A stretch of DNA of 64,000 bases from an uncultured Treponema sp. (GTDB taxonomy: Bacteria > Spirochaetota > Spirochaetia > Treponematales > Treponemataceae), in assembly GCA_946411505.1 (NCBI GenBank), contig CAMKEG010000001.1, positions 496,001 to 560,000 on the forward strand, in the 5' to 3' direction. The translations under genes were made by a program, and so were the position numbers. The notes below the pieces were generated by a model. It had not been told where the DNA came from, ran no database searches, and saw only the letters and a program-made list of their open reading frames with translations. Below, piece after piece: positions 36,486 through 45,407 of this stretch; positions within the stretch are counted from its first letter, which is position 1; every line of letters begins with the position of its first letter.

Positions 36486-36510
36486 CAACAACTGCGGAAC
36501 GCAGTTGTTG
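36486..36510. terminator. probable bidirectional terminator between convergent DUF115 gene and lepA
   Basis: CAACAACTGCG (36486-36496), GAA loop, CGCAGTTGTTG (36500-36510), a perfect 11-bp stem between convergent genes. The T-run is short on either strand, so efficiency is uncertain. Confidence 0.55.
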
Positions 36511-36515
36511 TCTTA

Positions 36516-38324
36516 CTATTCCTCGTCTTCGTCCGACTTGAGCACGGCAAGGAAGGCGGACTGGGGAAGCTCAACGTCGCCAATCATCTTCATGCGCTTC
36601 TTGCCTTCCTTTTGCTTTTCCAAAAGCTTTCTTTTTCGCGTTATGTCGCCGCCGTAGCATTTTGCAAGAACGTCCTTGCGCACGGGGTTGACCGTCTCGC
36701 GAGCGATGATTTGGCTTCCGATCGCGCCCTGAATGGCAACCTTAAATTGCTGGCGTGAAATCTCGCCCTTTAGGCGGTGGCAAACCTTGTGCGCGTGCGC
36801 GGAGGCGTTTTCCTTAAAGGTAAGCTGGCTAAGCGCGTCCACGCTCTTTCCGTTAATCAAAATGTCAATCTTTACAAGCTCCGTGGGCTTGTAGCCTATG
36901 ATTTCATAGTCAAAGCTGGCGTAGCCTCGGCTGTAGCTTTTTAGCCTGTCGTAAAAGTCGAACAATACTTCCGCCAAGGGCATCTCGTAAGTAAGCTCCG
37001 CGCGCTTTTCGTCCAAATATTGCATGTTGGTCTGAACGCCGCGCTTTTCGTTGCACAAGGCCATGATTTGGCCGATGTACTCGCCGGGCGTGATTATCGA
37101 AGCCTTGATGTAAGGCTCCTCCGCGCTTCTTATTTTTCCTTCAGGATACTCGGAAGGATTGTCGATGAAAGTTTCCTCGCCGTTGGTCAGCGTCAACTTA
37201 TAGCGGACGCTGGGCGCGGTGAAAATCACGCTTTGGTCAAAGTCGCGCTCCAAGCGCTCCTCGATGATTTCCAAATGCAAAAGGCCCAAAAAGCCGCACC
37301 TAAAGCCGTTTCCAAGCGCGATTGAATTGTCCTTTTCGTAAACAAGGCTCGCGTCGTTAAGCTTAAGCTTTTCCATGCTGTCGCGCAGTTCCTCGTAGTC
37401 GTTTGAGTCAAGAGGATAGATTGAGGAATAAACGACGGGCTTTACTTCCTTAAATCCAGGAAGCGGCTCTGCGGCTGGATTGGCTGAAAGCGTTATCGTG
37501 TCTCCAACCTTCACGTCGCTTACGGTCTTGATGCCCGCGATGATGTAGCCTACGTCGCCGGCTTCCAAATAGCCAGTGTCCTCGTACTTGATTTTAAACA
37601 CGCCTATGTTCTCTACCTTGTATTCGGAACCGCTGCTCATCATGCGGATTGCGTCGCCGGCCTTTATCTTTCCTTGCATCACGCGAATGTGGACAATAAC
37701 TCCCCTAAAGGCGTCGTAGTGGCAGTCAAAAATCAAGGCTTGCGCCGGAGCGTTGACGTCCCCGGACGGCGGCGGAAAAAGGTTCACTATGGCTTCCATC
37801 AAGTCGTCGATGCCCTGCCCCGTCTTGGCGCTGACCAATTGCGCTTCCTCCGGCAAAAGGCCCAAGTCATGGTCGATTTGCTTTTTTACGCCTTCGATGT
37901 CGGCGCTGGGAAGGTCGATTTTGTTTATTACCGGAACAATCGCAAGGTTTTGCTCAAGCGCCATGTACATGTTGCTCACAGTCTGCGACTCCACGCCCTG
38001 CGAGGCGTCAATCAACAAAAGGGCTCCTTCGCAGGAAGCTATGGCGCGGCTAACCTCGTAGCTAAAGTCAACGTGGCCGGGCGTGTCTACAAAGTTAAGC
38101 TCGTAGTCAAGGCCGTCCTTGGCCTTGTAGGGAATCGTGACCGCCTGGCTTTTTATAGTGATGCCGCGCTCGCGCTCGATGTCCATGTTGTCCAAAATCT
38201 GGTTCATCATTTGGCGGTCGTCGATGATTTTCGCTTTTTGAATCAAGCGGTCGGCCAAGGTTGACTTTCCGTGGTCAATGTGCGCCACAATGCAAAAATT
38301 GCGCTTGCATTTCATTTCTACCAT
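36516..38324 (-). CDS. lepA: elongation factor 4 (LepA)
   Basis: A 602-residue ribosomal GTPase that acts on stalled or early ribosomes. Seen: G1 AHIDHGKSTLADRL near residue 15, DTPGHVDF near 80, NKIDLPSADI near 135, and the LepA-specific C-terminal domain ending in the basic tract GGDITRKRKLLEKQKEGKKRMK near 555 (longer run given here in two parts: GGDITRKRKL and LEKQKEGKK). Length is standard (about 600). CAGGA lies eight bases before the ATG at 38324; an internal ATG at 38315 is less well placed. It is the last gene of a minus-strand run that includes the protease lipoprotein. Confidence 0.96.
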   Translation of the reverse strand: MVEMKCKRNFCIVAHIDHGKSTLADRLIQKAKIIDDRQMMNQILDNMDIERERGITIKSQAVTIPYKAKDGLDYELNFVDTPGHVDFSYEVSRAIASCEGALLLIDASQGVESQTVSNMYMALEQNLAIVPVINKIDLPSADIEGVKKQIDHDLGLLPEEAQLVSAKTGQGIDDLMEAIVNLFPPPSGDVNAPAQALIFDCHYDAFRGVIVHIRVMQGKIKAGDAIRMMSSGSEYKVENIGVFKIKYEDTGYLEAGDVGYIIAGIKTVSDVKVGDTITLSANPAAEPLPGFKEVKPVVYSSIYPLDSNDYEELRDSMEKLKLNDASLVYEKDNSIALGNGFRCGFLGLLHLEIIEERLERDFDQSVIFTAPSVRYKLTLTNGEETFIDNPSEYPEGKIRSAEEPYIKASIITPGEYIGQIMALCNEKRGVQTNMQYLDEKRAELTYEMPLAEVLFDFYDRLKSYSRGYASFDYEIIGYKPTELVKIDILINGKSVDALSQLTFKENASAHAHKVCHRLKGEISRQQFKVAIQGAIGSQIIARETVNPVRKDVLAKCYGGDITRKRKLLEKQKEGKKRMKMIGDVELPQSAFLAVLKSDEDEE

Positions 38325-38339
38325 AATTCAATTCCTGCT

Positions 38340-39977
38340 TTAAAAATAATACGGACTGTCAAGCATCGCTTGCATTCCAATGCTTATGTCAAGATATCCG
38401 TTGCGCCGGTTTTTGGTTGACATTGCCGCCAAAATCGCGCTGCGATCGTCGTTGAACTGTATTCTTGTGACGGTGACCGGATCGTTTTCCGAAAAGCCGT
38501 TCTCGTCGGCGGCGCTTCCGGGAAACACTTTCTTCACGGTAAAGGTCCGGCCGCTCACAGTCGACGACGGCGTCATTTCCATTCCAAAAATCGCCGCGAA
38601 GGAATGCTGGATTGTGTCGCCTTGATAAATCTCATAGCCGGGATTCTTGGGCCTTTCCGACAAAAACAAAAGGCAGTCCTTTTGCGCGTCGTAGGAGCCG
38701 CCCTCAAGGTACGAACATTCGATTATCGAGCCGGGAACATAATTCCTTAAAATGTCCTGGACGTTTTCCAAGCTGCGTACCTTTTGCCCGGCCAAAGAAA
38801 CCAGCACGTCGCCAACCTTGACGCCGGCGCGGGCCATCGCGCTTCCCGGCTTTATGTATTGGACCTCAAGGCCGTACGACACCCTTCCCGCCTTCGCGGT
38901 TTTTCCGTAGGCGCCGATCCAAGGAAATTTTCTTTGGCCGCCTCGGTACAAAATCGGCAAGTCCTGCTTAAGGTATTCAATCGGAATCGCGAAGTTCAAT
39001 CCTTGGTATGAGGCGATTCCCGCAAAGACGATGCCTTGGACGACGCCGTTTTTGTCGATGCAAGGGCCGCCCGAGTTTCCGGAGTTTACGGCCGCGTCAA
39101 TTTGAACGACGCTTCCTGTGGTGAAAAGCTTTCTGTCGGCGGACGAGACGACGCCGCTGGTGAGCGTCCGCTCCAAGCCCAAAGGCGAGCCGATTGCGTA
39201 AATCACGCTGCCTACGTTCAGCTGGGACTTGGCGCCAAGGTTAAAGACGTAAGGAACCTTTGCCTCGGTCTTCAACAAGGCTATGTCGTGCACGCTGTCG
39301 TAGCCTACAACTTTTGCGGGAATTCTTTGGTCGGAATCTTCCGCCATCTTTATGAAAACTTTTCCGTAGCCGGGATTCTTTGGATTTACGATTTCCTCAA
39401 TCACGTGATGGTTTGTGACGATGTAGCCGCGCCGGTCGATGAAAAATCCGGAGCCGATAACCCGCGCCGCGTAGCCCATTCCGTTTTCAACCTTCACGCC
39501 AAGGTCCACCCAAACAGTCACAGTGCCTTCAATGTAATCCGATATTTTTTCCAGGCGCGGCTGCTGCTCGGAAGAAAGGCCCGGAACTCCGTCATAGTAA
39601 AAGGCGCGCAGCTTGTCCTCAGCCATGACTTTTTCCGCCATCTCGCCGTAACCCGCGGCCTTTAGGGAATTATAAATCGTCCAAGCCTCAATCCTGTCGT
39701 CTTGCTCTATATGGGCCGAGAGCGAGTCCCTTGCAAAGGCCGCGCATTCGTCGGACAAATTTTGGTCGCCTAAAATTTTCGCGCGCCACAAGGCCTCCAC
39801 AGGATTTTTTTGCAAAAGCTCATAAACGCGCTTGACCTCCGCGTCGTGAATGTCCTTTTGCGAATAGTCCAATTCAATTTTCGGCTCTTCGGGAAGCTTT
39901 CCCGAAAGGCAAGAGGATAAAAAAAGCGTGCAAGCGCAAAGCGAAAAAACAGTTGAGAAAACTTTATTTTTTTTCAT
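38340..39977 (-). CDS. trypsin-like serine protease lipoprotein with PDZ domain (HtrA-like)
   Basis: A 545-residue protein. A signal peptide ends in LFLSS-C, so it is probably a lipoprotein facing the periplasm. About 110 residues of helical, possibly repeat-like sequence precede a trypsin-like domain with an intact triad: His in VTNHHVIEE near residue 190, Asp in HDIALLKTE near 230 and Ser in NSGNSGGPC near 305. A PDZ domain follows near 370-440 (PGSAMARAGVKVGDVLVSL), then another PDZ-like region. Expected role: envelope proteolysis or chaperoning. Start: ATG at 39977, which falls inside the end of the upstream TPR gene; a GTG at 39986 is the alternative. Confidence 0.85.
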   Translation of the reverse strand: MKKNKVFSTVFSLCACTLFLSSCLSGKLPEEPKIELDYSQKDIHDAEVKRVYELLQKNPVEALWRAKILGDQNLSDECAAFARDSLSAHIEQDDRIEAWTIYNSLKAAGYGEMAEKVMAEDKLRAFYYDGVPGLSSEQQPRLEKISDYIEGTVTVWVDLGVKVENGMGYAARVIGSGFFIDRRGYIVTNHHVIEEIVNPKNPGYGKVFIKMAEDSDQRIPAKVVGYDSVHDIALLKTEAKVPYVFNLGAKSQLNVGSVIYAIGSPLGLERTLTSGVVSSADRKLFTTGSVVQIDAAVNSGNSGGPCIDKNGVVQGIVFAGIASYQGLNFAIPIEYLKQDLPILYRGGQRKFPWIGAYGKTAKAGRVSYGLEVQYIKPGSAMARAGVKVGDVLVSLAGQKVRSLENVQDILRNYVPGSIIECSYLEGGSYDAQKDCLLFLSERPKNPGYEIYQGDTIQHSFAAIFGMEMTPSSTVSGRTFTVKKVFPGSAADENGFSENDPVTVTRIQFNDDRSAILAAMSTKNRRNGYLDISIGMQAMLDSPYYF

Positions 39978-42153
39978 CTTGACCACTCTGAGAAGCCTTT
40001 ATTTTTTCAAGCGCGCTTTCATTTTCGGCGGCCTTCACCTCGTCGCTTTTTTCGACCGCGCGCGCGAAAATGTTCTTTCCTATAACGACAGCCTGCAAGA
40101 AATAGTTTCCGTCGTCAAACTGCAAGAGCCTTCCTTGTTCCATGCCCCTTGCCTGTCCGATGACATTCAATTCCTGGCTTTCTCCGCCAACGGCGCCCAC
40201 CCAATAAAAACAATCTTTCTTGCCTTTTGTAACAGCGACTTCAGCGGCGTCAACCTTAATTTCAACAGGCTCGCCGTCAATCAGCTTTATAGAAAATGGA
40301 ATTTTTCCGTCCTTTTCCAAAAGGAAAAACTCCGTAAGCTCGACAAGGCTCTCGCCCTCCTTTCTTGGGAAGACGGTGTAGCGCTCGTTCCACTCTCCGT
40401 CATAGTCGGAATCCCAAGTGGCGCGGCGGCCTCCGAGCGTCCAATACTCTTCGATGAAGTCTGGAACAGTGTCGGCGTTTCTGTCAATTTGAATCATCTG
40501 CAAGTAAATCGTCGGCCTGTCAACCGGCGAGCCCCAAATGTTTTGGCTTGCCGCGTCGGAATCGTCCTTGCTCACGACAACCGAGCCGTCGTTGTCGGCG
40601 TAAATTTCCGTCGTCTCAAAAATGCCGTCGCCGTCCCGGTCAACGGAGCGGGTCATCGGCTTTGTGAACTGGGCGTGCGCGTACAACTTGTCGCCGGCCA
40701 AATAATCCGCCGCGTAAGGAACGCCGTCCAACATCGCGAACCTGACCAAGGCTCCGTCGCGCTCCCTCGACGGCTTTTCCATGCTGCTGATGGAAAGAAT
40801 CAGGCGGTCAACGTCAAAAAGCGAAGGCCCGTTCCAAAGGCTTGTCTCGTCAATGACGTAAAAGTCGCCCTTAAAGCCGGCTGCCGCCAAAAACTCGTCC
40901 GCCTTAACGTCAAAAATTTTTGCGTCCACGGTTTCGTCGGCCAAGTTAAAAATCGTTATCCCTTCCTCGCCCGGCACTTCCTCAAACACAATGCGGACGG
41001 GGCTGGGATAGGTTCCGTAGTAAACGTCGATTTTTTTGTCCTCAAAATGCGCGTACTTTGGAACGCCAAAGTCCAGGTCGGCGGTCCAATCCAAGCCGCC
41101 GTCATTGTCCGCGTCATAAAGAATTTTCGCCGGGCGGCCGCGGTTGTAGGAAATCGTAAGGTTGGTCTCCAATGTTCTGTTTGTGTCGACAAACAAAGTT
41201 CCCGAATATGAATTCAAGTATTCAAAAAACCTTTTCTTGACCTCGTCGCTTTTGAGCGCGGAGGCGAACCTTTCAAGCTCAAACAAGTCCACGCCCTTGT
41301 CCATAAAGTCCAAGAAATAATCCAAAGCGGCGGACTCGTCCAAAACGCCTTCCTCAACCGCCGCCGCCGCAAAGAGCGGGCTTTTAAAGCCGCGCGCGTC
41401 AAAGGCCCTTAAAAGGCGCGAGCGCTTGTCGTCCTGCGCGAAAATCGCGGCGTAAACCTCAAGCTCGGGATTTTGCTTGTTGTATTCGGGAACGCGGCTG
41501 ATAAAATAGTCGGCCGTCTTTCGCGCGTCGGAAGAAGGCGGCATGTAGTCAAAGGCGCCCGCCGCGTAATTTTTTTGATGCATTATTTTGTATTCGTAGG
41601 CAAAGAACAAATATGGAAAGCGCTCGTCGGCGGGATAAATGCGACGGCTCACGTCAACCTTTTCGCGGGCCTTCCCGACGTTCTCCGCCCCGCCCAAAGT
41701 GTAGTAAGACTTTATCCTTACATACTCCGCGTCGGCGGAATAAATCATCGGCCTCTCGTCGAGCAAGTCCAAGGCCTCTTTTGCCTTTCCTGTGGAACAA
41801 AGCAAGTCCGCGCAAAAGATTCTCGCGCTGCTTCTGTTGTAGTCAACCCACTCGGCGCCGCCCAAGGAGTTTTGCAAAATCGGCAAAACGCTTTTTCTTG
41901 TGGCGCCGATGTTGTACTGGCTGAGCGCCATCAAATACCACAAGTCAGCGACGCTTGAATCATAGTTGTTTCCCGCCACGGAAGCGGCCGAGGCCTTTTG
42001 CCAGTCACCTTGAACGGCGTAACTTTTGGCGATGCGCAAATATCTAAGCGCGGTTTGCCTGTTGGCCTTTTGCGCGGAAAAATCCGAAGAAAAAGCCAAG
42101 GCTCCTAAAAAAAACAAATTCAAAAAAAGCAGTTTTCCAATAATTCTCTTCAT
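39964..42153 (-). CDS. exported tetratricopeptide-repeat protein of unknown function
   Basis: A 729-residue protein with a clear signal peptide (cleavage near LAFSSD, residue 22). Residues 30-170 look like tetratricopeptide repeats (ALRYLRIAKSYAVQGDWQKA, then a second unit near 65). The second half is beta-rich with aspartate-rich tracts such as DADNDGGLDW near 345, DRDGDGIFET near 510 and DRNADTVPDF near 555, which look like calcium-binding DxDxDG loops. Role unknown; exported, possibly outer-membrane associated. Its 3' end overlaps the start of the protease lipoprotein by 14 bases, which suggests coupling. No convincing ribosome binding site precedes the ATG. Confidence 0.75.
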   Translation of the reverse strand: MKRIIGKLLFLNLFFLGALAFSSDFSAQKANRQTALRYLRIAKSYAVQGDWQKASAASVAGNNYDSSVADLWYLMALSQYNIGATRKSVLPILQNSLGGAEWVDYNRSSARIFCADLLCSTGKAKEALDLLDERPMIYSADAEYVRIKSYYTLGGAENVGKAREKVDVSRRIYPADERFPYLFFAYEYKIMHQKNYAAGAFDYMPPSSDARKTADYFISRVPEYNKQNPELEVYAAIFAQDDKRSRLLRAFDARGFKSPLFAAAAVEEGVLDESAALDYFLDFMDKGVDLFELERFASALKSDEVKKRFFEYLNSYSGTLFVDTNRTLETNLTISYNRGRPAKILYDADNDGGLDWTADLDFGVPKYAHFEDKKIDVYYGTYPSPVRIVFEEVPGEEGITIFNLADETVDAKIFDVKADEFLAAAGFKGDFYVIDETSLWNGPSLFDVDRLILSISSMEKPSRERDGALVRFAMLDGVPYAADYLAGDKLYAHAQFTKPMTRSVDRDGDGIFETTEIYADNDGSVVVSKDDSDAASQNIWGSPVDRPTIYLQMIQIDRNADTVPDFIEEYWTLGGRRATWDSDYDGEWNERYTVFPRKEGESLVELTEFFLLEKDGKIPFSIKLIDGEPVEIKVDAAEVAVTKGKKDCFYWVGAVGGESQELNVIGQARGMEQGRLLQFDDGNYFLQAVVIGKNIFARAVEKSDEVKAAENESALEKIKASQSGQDEKK

Positions 42154-42175
42154 AGTTCAAAAACCAAACAAGCCC

Positions 42176-43297
42176 TCACTTAGCCTTGTCGCCCGTCGCC
42201 CGCGAGCGAAGGACAAAGGCTTCCGACAACGGGCCCTTCTCCATTATTATATCAAAAAAACCTTTTTCAGTCGCCTCTTTTTGCTGAATTTTTATAAAAA
42301 CTTTATCTTTTTTTGAAAAGGCCTCAAGGCCCGCCGCGCAGGCGTTTTTAAAGTCTTTTTCGGGCCACGAAGAAATTTGGCGGACAAAGGAATTAGGAAC
42401 CCTGGCCGGCGCCTTCAACAGGTCAAAGGCCCGGAACAAAAGGCGGCGGCGCAAGGCGACGGGCATCCGGAAAAAAAGATTTTTAGAAATTTCCGCAACG
42501 CCGTCTTCGCCAACTACAAAGCCCCCGCCGCCCTCCAGCGAAAGGTCAAGAAACTTTTCAAGGGCCTCGTTTTCCAAAGTTGACTTTTCCGCCGCCGACA
42601 AAAGAGCCTTTTTCCAGCCGTCAAAATTTTCGTCCAAGAACGGAAGCAGGAGGTTTCGTATTTTGTTTCGCAAATAACTGTTGTCAAAGTTTGTCGAATC
42701 CGTCCGCCATTCAATTTTTTGCCGGCGCAAATAGCCTTCAATTTCCGCGCGGCCAACGCCAAGCAAGGGCCTTAAATAAATTCCCCGCGCGGCCGCGATG
42801 CCACCCAAGCCGGAAGCGGAAGAGCCTTGCAAAAAACGCATCAAGACGGTTTCCAAAAAGTCGTTTTGATTGTGGGCCAGACAAACAAATTCCGCGCCGC
42901 TCTCGCTTGCAAATTCCTCAAACAATTTATAGCGCAAAAAGCGCGCCGCGTCTTCCAAGCCGTTTGAGCGCCCGGCGGCTGTCTTTTCCACAAAACCGCG
43001 CTCAATTTTTTTTACAAAGCAGGCGACGCCAAACTTTTTGCAAAGCTCAGCAACAAATGCGGCGTCGCCGGAGCTTTCGCTTTCAGGCCTGATTGAGTGG
43101 TCCACCGTTACGCAGACAAGCTTTGGAAAATCGGATTTTTTTTCCTCGCGCTCCAAGGCGAAAGCTTTTGACAAAACCCGCAAAAGGCAAACAGAGTCGG
43201 CGCCGCCGCTTACGGCAACGCCAACAATTTTTGGCCGCCTTTCTCCAAGCAGGCCATTTAGAGAATCAACCACCTTTCGCTCAAAAGCGTCCAACAT
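42176..43297 (-). CDS. tilS: tRNA(Ile)-lysidine synthetase
   Basis: A 373-residue PP-loop ATPase that changes the wobble cytidine of the CAU-anticodon tRNA(Ile) to lysidine. Seen: ATP loop AVSGGADSVCLL near residue 28, HNQNDFLETVLMRFLQGSSASGL near 142 (in two parts: HNQNDFLETVLMR and FLQGSSASGL), and WRTDSTNFDNSYLRNKIR near 197. The C-terminal domain is short compared with the E. coli enzyme (about 430). The ATG lies eight bases after the T-run of a terminator-like hairpin and has no nearby Shine-Dalgarno, so how it is transcribed and initiated is unclear. Confidence 0.93.
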   Translation of the reverse strand: MLDAFERKVVDSLNGLLGERRPKIVGVAVSGGADSVCLLRVLSKAFALEREEKKSDFPKLVCVTVDHSIRPESESSGDAAFVAELCKKFGVACFVKKIERGFVEKTAAGRSNGLEDAARFLRYKLFEEFASESGAEFVCLAHNQNDFLETVLMRFLQGSSASGLGGIAAARGIYLRPLLGVGRAEIEGYLRRQKIEWRTDSTNFDNSYLRNKIRNLLLPFLDENFDGWKKALLSAAEKSTLENEALEKFLDLSLEGGGGFVVGEDGVAEISKNLFFRMPVALRRRLLFRAFDLLKAPARVPNSFVRQISSWPEKDFKNACAAGLEAFSKKDKVFIKIQQKEATEKGFFDIIMEKGPLSEAFVLRSRATGDKAK

Positions 43298-43303
43298 GCT
43301 CGC

Positions 43304-43335
43304 AAAAAAAAAGCCTCCGCAATAAATACGGAGGC
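43304..43335 (-). terminator. second terminator downstream of rplY
   Basis: On the minus strand GCCTCCG (43335-43329), nine-base loop, CGGAGGC (43319-43313), then nine T. It ends about six bases before the tilS ATG. Confidence 0.8.
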
Positions 43336-43349
43336 CATGCCTGACGGTA

Positions 43350-43373
43350 TTAAAAAAGCCAGAGGCTTTTTAA
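43350..43373 (-). terminator. first terminator of rplY
   Basis: Right after the rplY stop on the minus strand: AAAAAGCC, loop TCT, GGCTTTTTT, a compact hairpin with a T-run. Tandem with the terminator at 43304-43335. Confidence 0.75.
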
Positions 43374-43922
43374 TTATCTTGCCGGCTTAACGCTTGCCAA
43401 CGCCACATTGGCGTCAGTAATTATCGTTACGCCGTCCCCCAAATTGAGATTCTTCACAAGGAATTTTTCTCCGATGTTTACGCCGGAAATGTCGGCTTCA
43501 ACGCGGGCCGGCATCTTCTTGGCGACAGCCTTAACCTGAACGTCCGGAGCCTGCTTGAGCAAGAAACCGCCCTTAAGCACGCCGGCCGGAGTTCCGACCA
43601 AGTGAACAGGCATTCTCATTGTGATGGCCTTGTCAGCGGCGGGCTCAAAGAAATCCGCGTGCAAAACTTTGTCGTTGCGGATGTTGTATTCCGTGTCTTT
43701 GATGAAAACGTCGTGAGAAGTTCCGTCCACAGTGACATTGATCAAGGTTGACGGCGTAACATTGCGCCAAATCTTGTTGAATTCAACTTCATCAATGTCG
43801 AGCATCGTAGATTTGCCTTCTGAGTTGTACAATACAGCCGGAATGCGGCCCTGAAGGCGCATTCTTTTTGCGGCGGCTCTTCCTGTTGAGTTGCGTGTTT
43901 TAGCATTGATAACCAAGTCCAT
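43374..43922 (-). CDS. rplY: 50S ribosomal protein L25 (CTC form)
   Basis: A 182-residue L25/CTC protein that binds 5S rRNA. It has the N-terminal L25 domain (NAKTRNSTGRAAAKRMR near residue 6, RIPAVLYN near 28) and the C-terminal TL5/CTC beta domain (MRMPVHLVGTPAGVLKGG near 101). AGGGG lies eight bases before the ATG. It follows tRNA-Gln by 33 bases on the same strand, so it may share its transcript. Tandem terminators follow. Confidence 0.94.
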   Translation of the reverse strand: MDLVINAKTRNSTGRAAAKRMRLQGRIPAVLYNSEGKSTMLDIDEVEFNKIWRNVTPSTLINVTVDGTSHDVFIKDTEYNIRNDKVLHADFFEPAADKAITMRMPVHLVGTPAGVLKGGFLLKQAPDVQVKAVAKKMPARVEADISGVNIGEKFLVKNLNLGDGVTIITDANVALASVKPAR

Positions 43923-43954
43923 TTTATAACCCCTATAAACCTTTATAAAAGAAT

Positions 43955-44027
43955 CTGGGACGACAGGATTCGAACCTGTGGAATGACGGCACCAAAAGCC
44001 GTTGGCTTACCGCTTGCCGACGTCCCA
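43955..44027 (-). tRNA. tRNA-Gln (anticodon TTG)
   Basis: Acceptor TGGGACG pairs with CGTCCCA, discriminator G, anticodon stem ACGGC/GCCGT with loop TTTTGGT giving TTG, T-loop TTCGAAT. U at position 1 and discriminator G are normal glutamine identity elements. CCA is not encoded. It lies between spoVG and rplY. Confidence 0.97.
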
Positions 44028-44077
44028 AAGTATATCAAGAAACTTAAAAGGGCAAAAGCCCCTTCAAGCGTTCTCCG

Positions 44078-44371
44078 TTATTCAGCCGAAGAATCAGAAG
44101 CGGCGGAAGCCTCGATGACTTTTCCGCTGTTGTAATCGTCCAAGATTCTGTTCTGAAGTTCAGAACGGAACTCAGGGCTGATTGGATGGGCAACATCCTT
44201 GTATTCTCCGGTGGCGGTCTTTTTGCTAGGCATAGCGATAAAAAGGCCGTCCTTGCCCTCAATAATTTTTACATTGTGAACAACAAAGCAGTTGTCAAAT
44301 GTAATTGTCACATAAGCGCGAAGTTTTCCCTCGCCCGTCACTTTTCGGATGCGCAATTCTGTAATTTGCAT
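44078..44371 (-). CDS. spoVG: SpoVG regulatory nucleic-acid-binding protein
   Basis: A 97-residue SpoVG-family protein (MQITELRIRKV at the N-terminus, AYVTITFDNCFVVHNVKII near 19, FIAMPSKK near 43). In Borrelia SpoVG is a site-specific DNA/RNA-binding regulator; spirochaetes do not sporulate. The C-terminal 15 residues are Ser/Ala/Asp-rich. AGGAGAT lies six to seven bases before the ATG. It follows ispE by 20 bases and precedes tRNA-Gln, a neighbourhood shared with other treponemes. Confidence 0.95.
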   Translation of the reverse strand: MQITELRIRKVTGEGKLRAYVTITFDNCFVVHNVKIIEGKDGLFIAMPSKKTATGEYKDVAHPISPEFRSELQNRILDDYNSGKVIEASAASDSSAE

Positions 44372-44390
44372 AATGCATCTCCTTTACTTT

Positions 44391-45248
44391 TTATAATAAA
44401 GTTGCGTTCCATTTGCCGGAAAGAAAGTTGAGGGCGCCTTTTGCCTGCGAGGCAGATTCATAAACGCCAAAAACTGTCGATCCAGAGCCCGACATATCGC
44501 TAAACAAAGCCCCGCTGGACTTGATGTCTTCAAGAGCTTGCCTAACTTTAGAATATTCAGCCGCTATGACAGGCGTGAAGTCGTTTGTGAAAGTCCAGTC
44601 TTTTACCGGGCTCCGATAAACGCTTTCCAGCTGGTCCAGCGACAAACACTCGTCTCCAGGCTTTCCCATCCTTTCGTCAAGCGCGGCGTAAGCTTTTGCC
44701 GTGGATGAATGGACTCCGGGAAAAACCAGAACGTAATGCAAATCACTTCGGGGAGCGATTGGCTTTACCAATTCACCCCGTCCCCAAACCAAAGCGGCGC
44801 CTTCCGGCTTTCCGTCAAGGCTCAGGAAGAAAAACACATCGCTTCCAACTAAAGCGGCAATCTTGTTTGCCTCTTGGCCGGTCATCGCGACGCCGAGTTT
44901 TTGCAAGGCGACCAACAAAGCCGCGGCGTCGGAAGAGCCGCCTCCCAACCCGCCGCCCAAAGGAATGCGTTTTGTCAATTGAACGCTGATTCCGGGCAAA
45001 TCCCGCCCCAAGACGCGCATGGCGGCTTGATAGGCGGCATTGACTGTGTTTTCTTGCGGAAAATCAGCCTGCGAGCAAAAAACCTTGCAGACATTTTTTT
45101 TCGCCAAGGGCTGAACCGTCAAAACATCGCTCAAGCCCACAGTTGCAAAAACGCTTTCTATTGAATGATATCCGTCTTCCCTCTTTGGGAGAACGCGCAA
45201 GCCCAAATTAATTTTGGCGGGCGCATAAACACGAATTTCACCCAACAT
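44391..45248 (-). CDS. ispE: 4-diphosphocytidyl-2-C-methyl-D-erythritol kinase
   Basis: A 285-residue GHMP kinase of the MEP isoprenoid pathway. Seen: APAKINLGLRV near residue 9, PLGGGLGGGSSDAAALL near 94 (ATP loop) and DMSGSGSTVFGVY near 252. The frame also has an ATG at 45260, but it lies inside the -10 box of a strong promoter, so transcripts from that promoter can only use the ATG at 45248. That leaves a leader of about four bases, with no ribosome binding site. First gene of the ispE-spoVG-tRNA-Gln-rplY run and divergent from the small acidic-protein gene. Confidence 0.92.
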   Translation of the reverse strand: MLGEIRVYAPAKINLGLRVLPKREDGYHSIESVFATVGLSDVLTVQPLAKKNVCKVFCSQADFPQENTVNAAYQAAMRVLGRDLPGISVQLTKRIPLGGGLGGGSSDAAALLVALQKLGVAMTGQEANKIAALVGSDVFFFLSLDGKPEGAALVWGRGELVKPIAPRSDLHYVLVFPGVHSSTAKAYAALDERMGKPGDECLSLDQLESVYRSPVKDWTFTNDFTPVIAAEYSKVRQALEDIKSSGALFSDMSGSGSTVFGVYESASQAKGALNFLSGKWNATLL

Positions 45249-45258
45249 AGTTTTAAAC

Positions 45259-45286
45259 ATTATACAAATTGCAAAACTTTTGTCAA
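45259..45286 (-). promoter_or_regulatory. strong sigma-70 promoter of ispE, near-leaderless
   Basis: Minus strand TTGACA (45286-45281), 16-bp spacer, TATAAT (45264-45259). The -10 box is ten bases upstream of the chosen ATG and overlaps an earlier in-frame ATG, which it excludes. Confidence 0.75.
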
Positions 45287-45359
45287 GCGTATTGAAAAGC
45301 GTTTTTATATAAATTTTCTTTATATTTGCCGGAGCAAGCGGCCAAAAACGCGGCGGCTA

Positions 45360-45388
45360 TTGACACAAAAAACAAAAAATTATATATT
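45360..45388 (+). promoter_or_regulatory. sigma-70 promoter of the small acidic protein
   Basis: TTGACA (45360-45365), 17-bp spacer, TATATT (45383-45388). The start near 45395 gives a leader of about 13 bases with CGAGG eight bases before the ATG. Confidence 0.7.
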
Positions 45389-45407
45389 CTTTTCATCGAG
45401 GTTTTAT

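Noticed and set aside
39928..41211. 427-codon open frame on the plus strand opposite the TPR and protease genes
   Set aside because: It is antisense to two well-supported genes, has no ribosome binding site, and its composition is that of a shadow frame in codon-biased DNA.
44028..44077. Separate promoter for tRNA-Gln
   Set aside because: A TATACT box lies one base from the mature 5' end and the possible -35 spacing is 15 bp; processing from the spoVG transcript is more likely.
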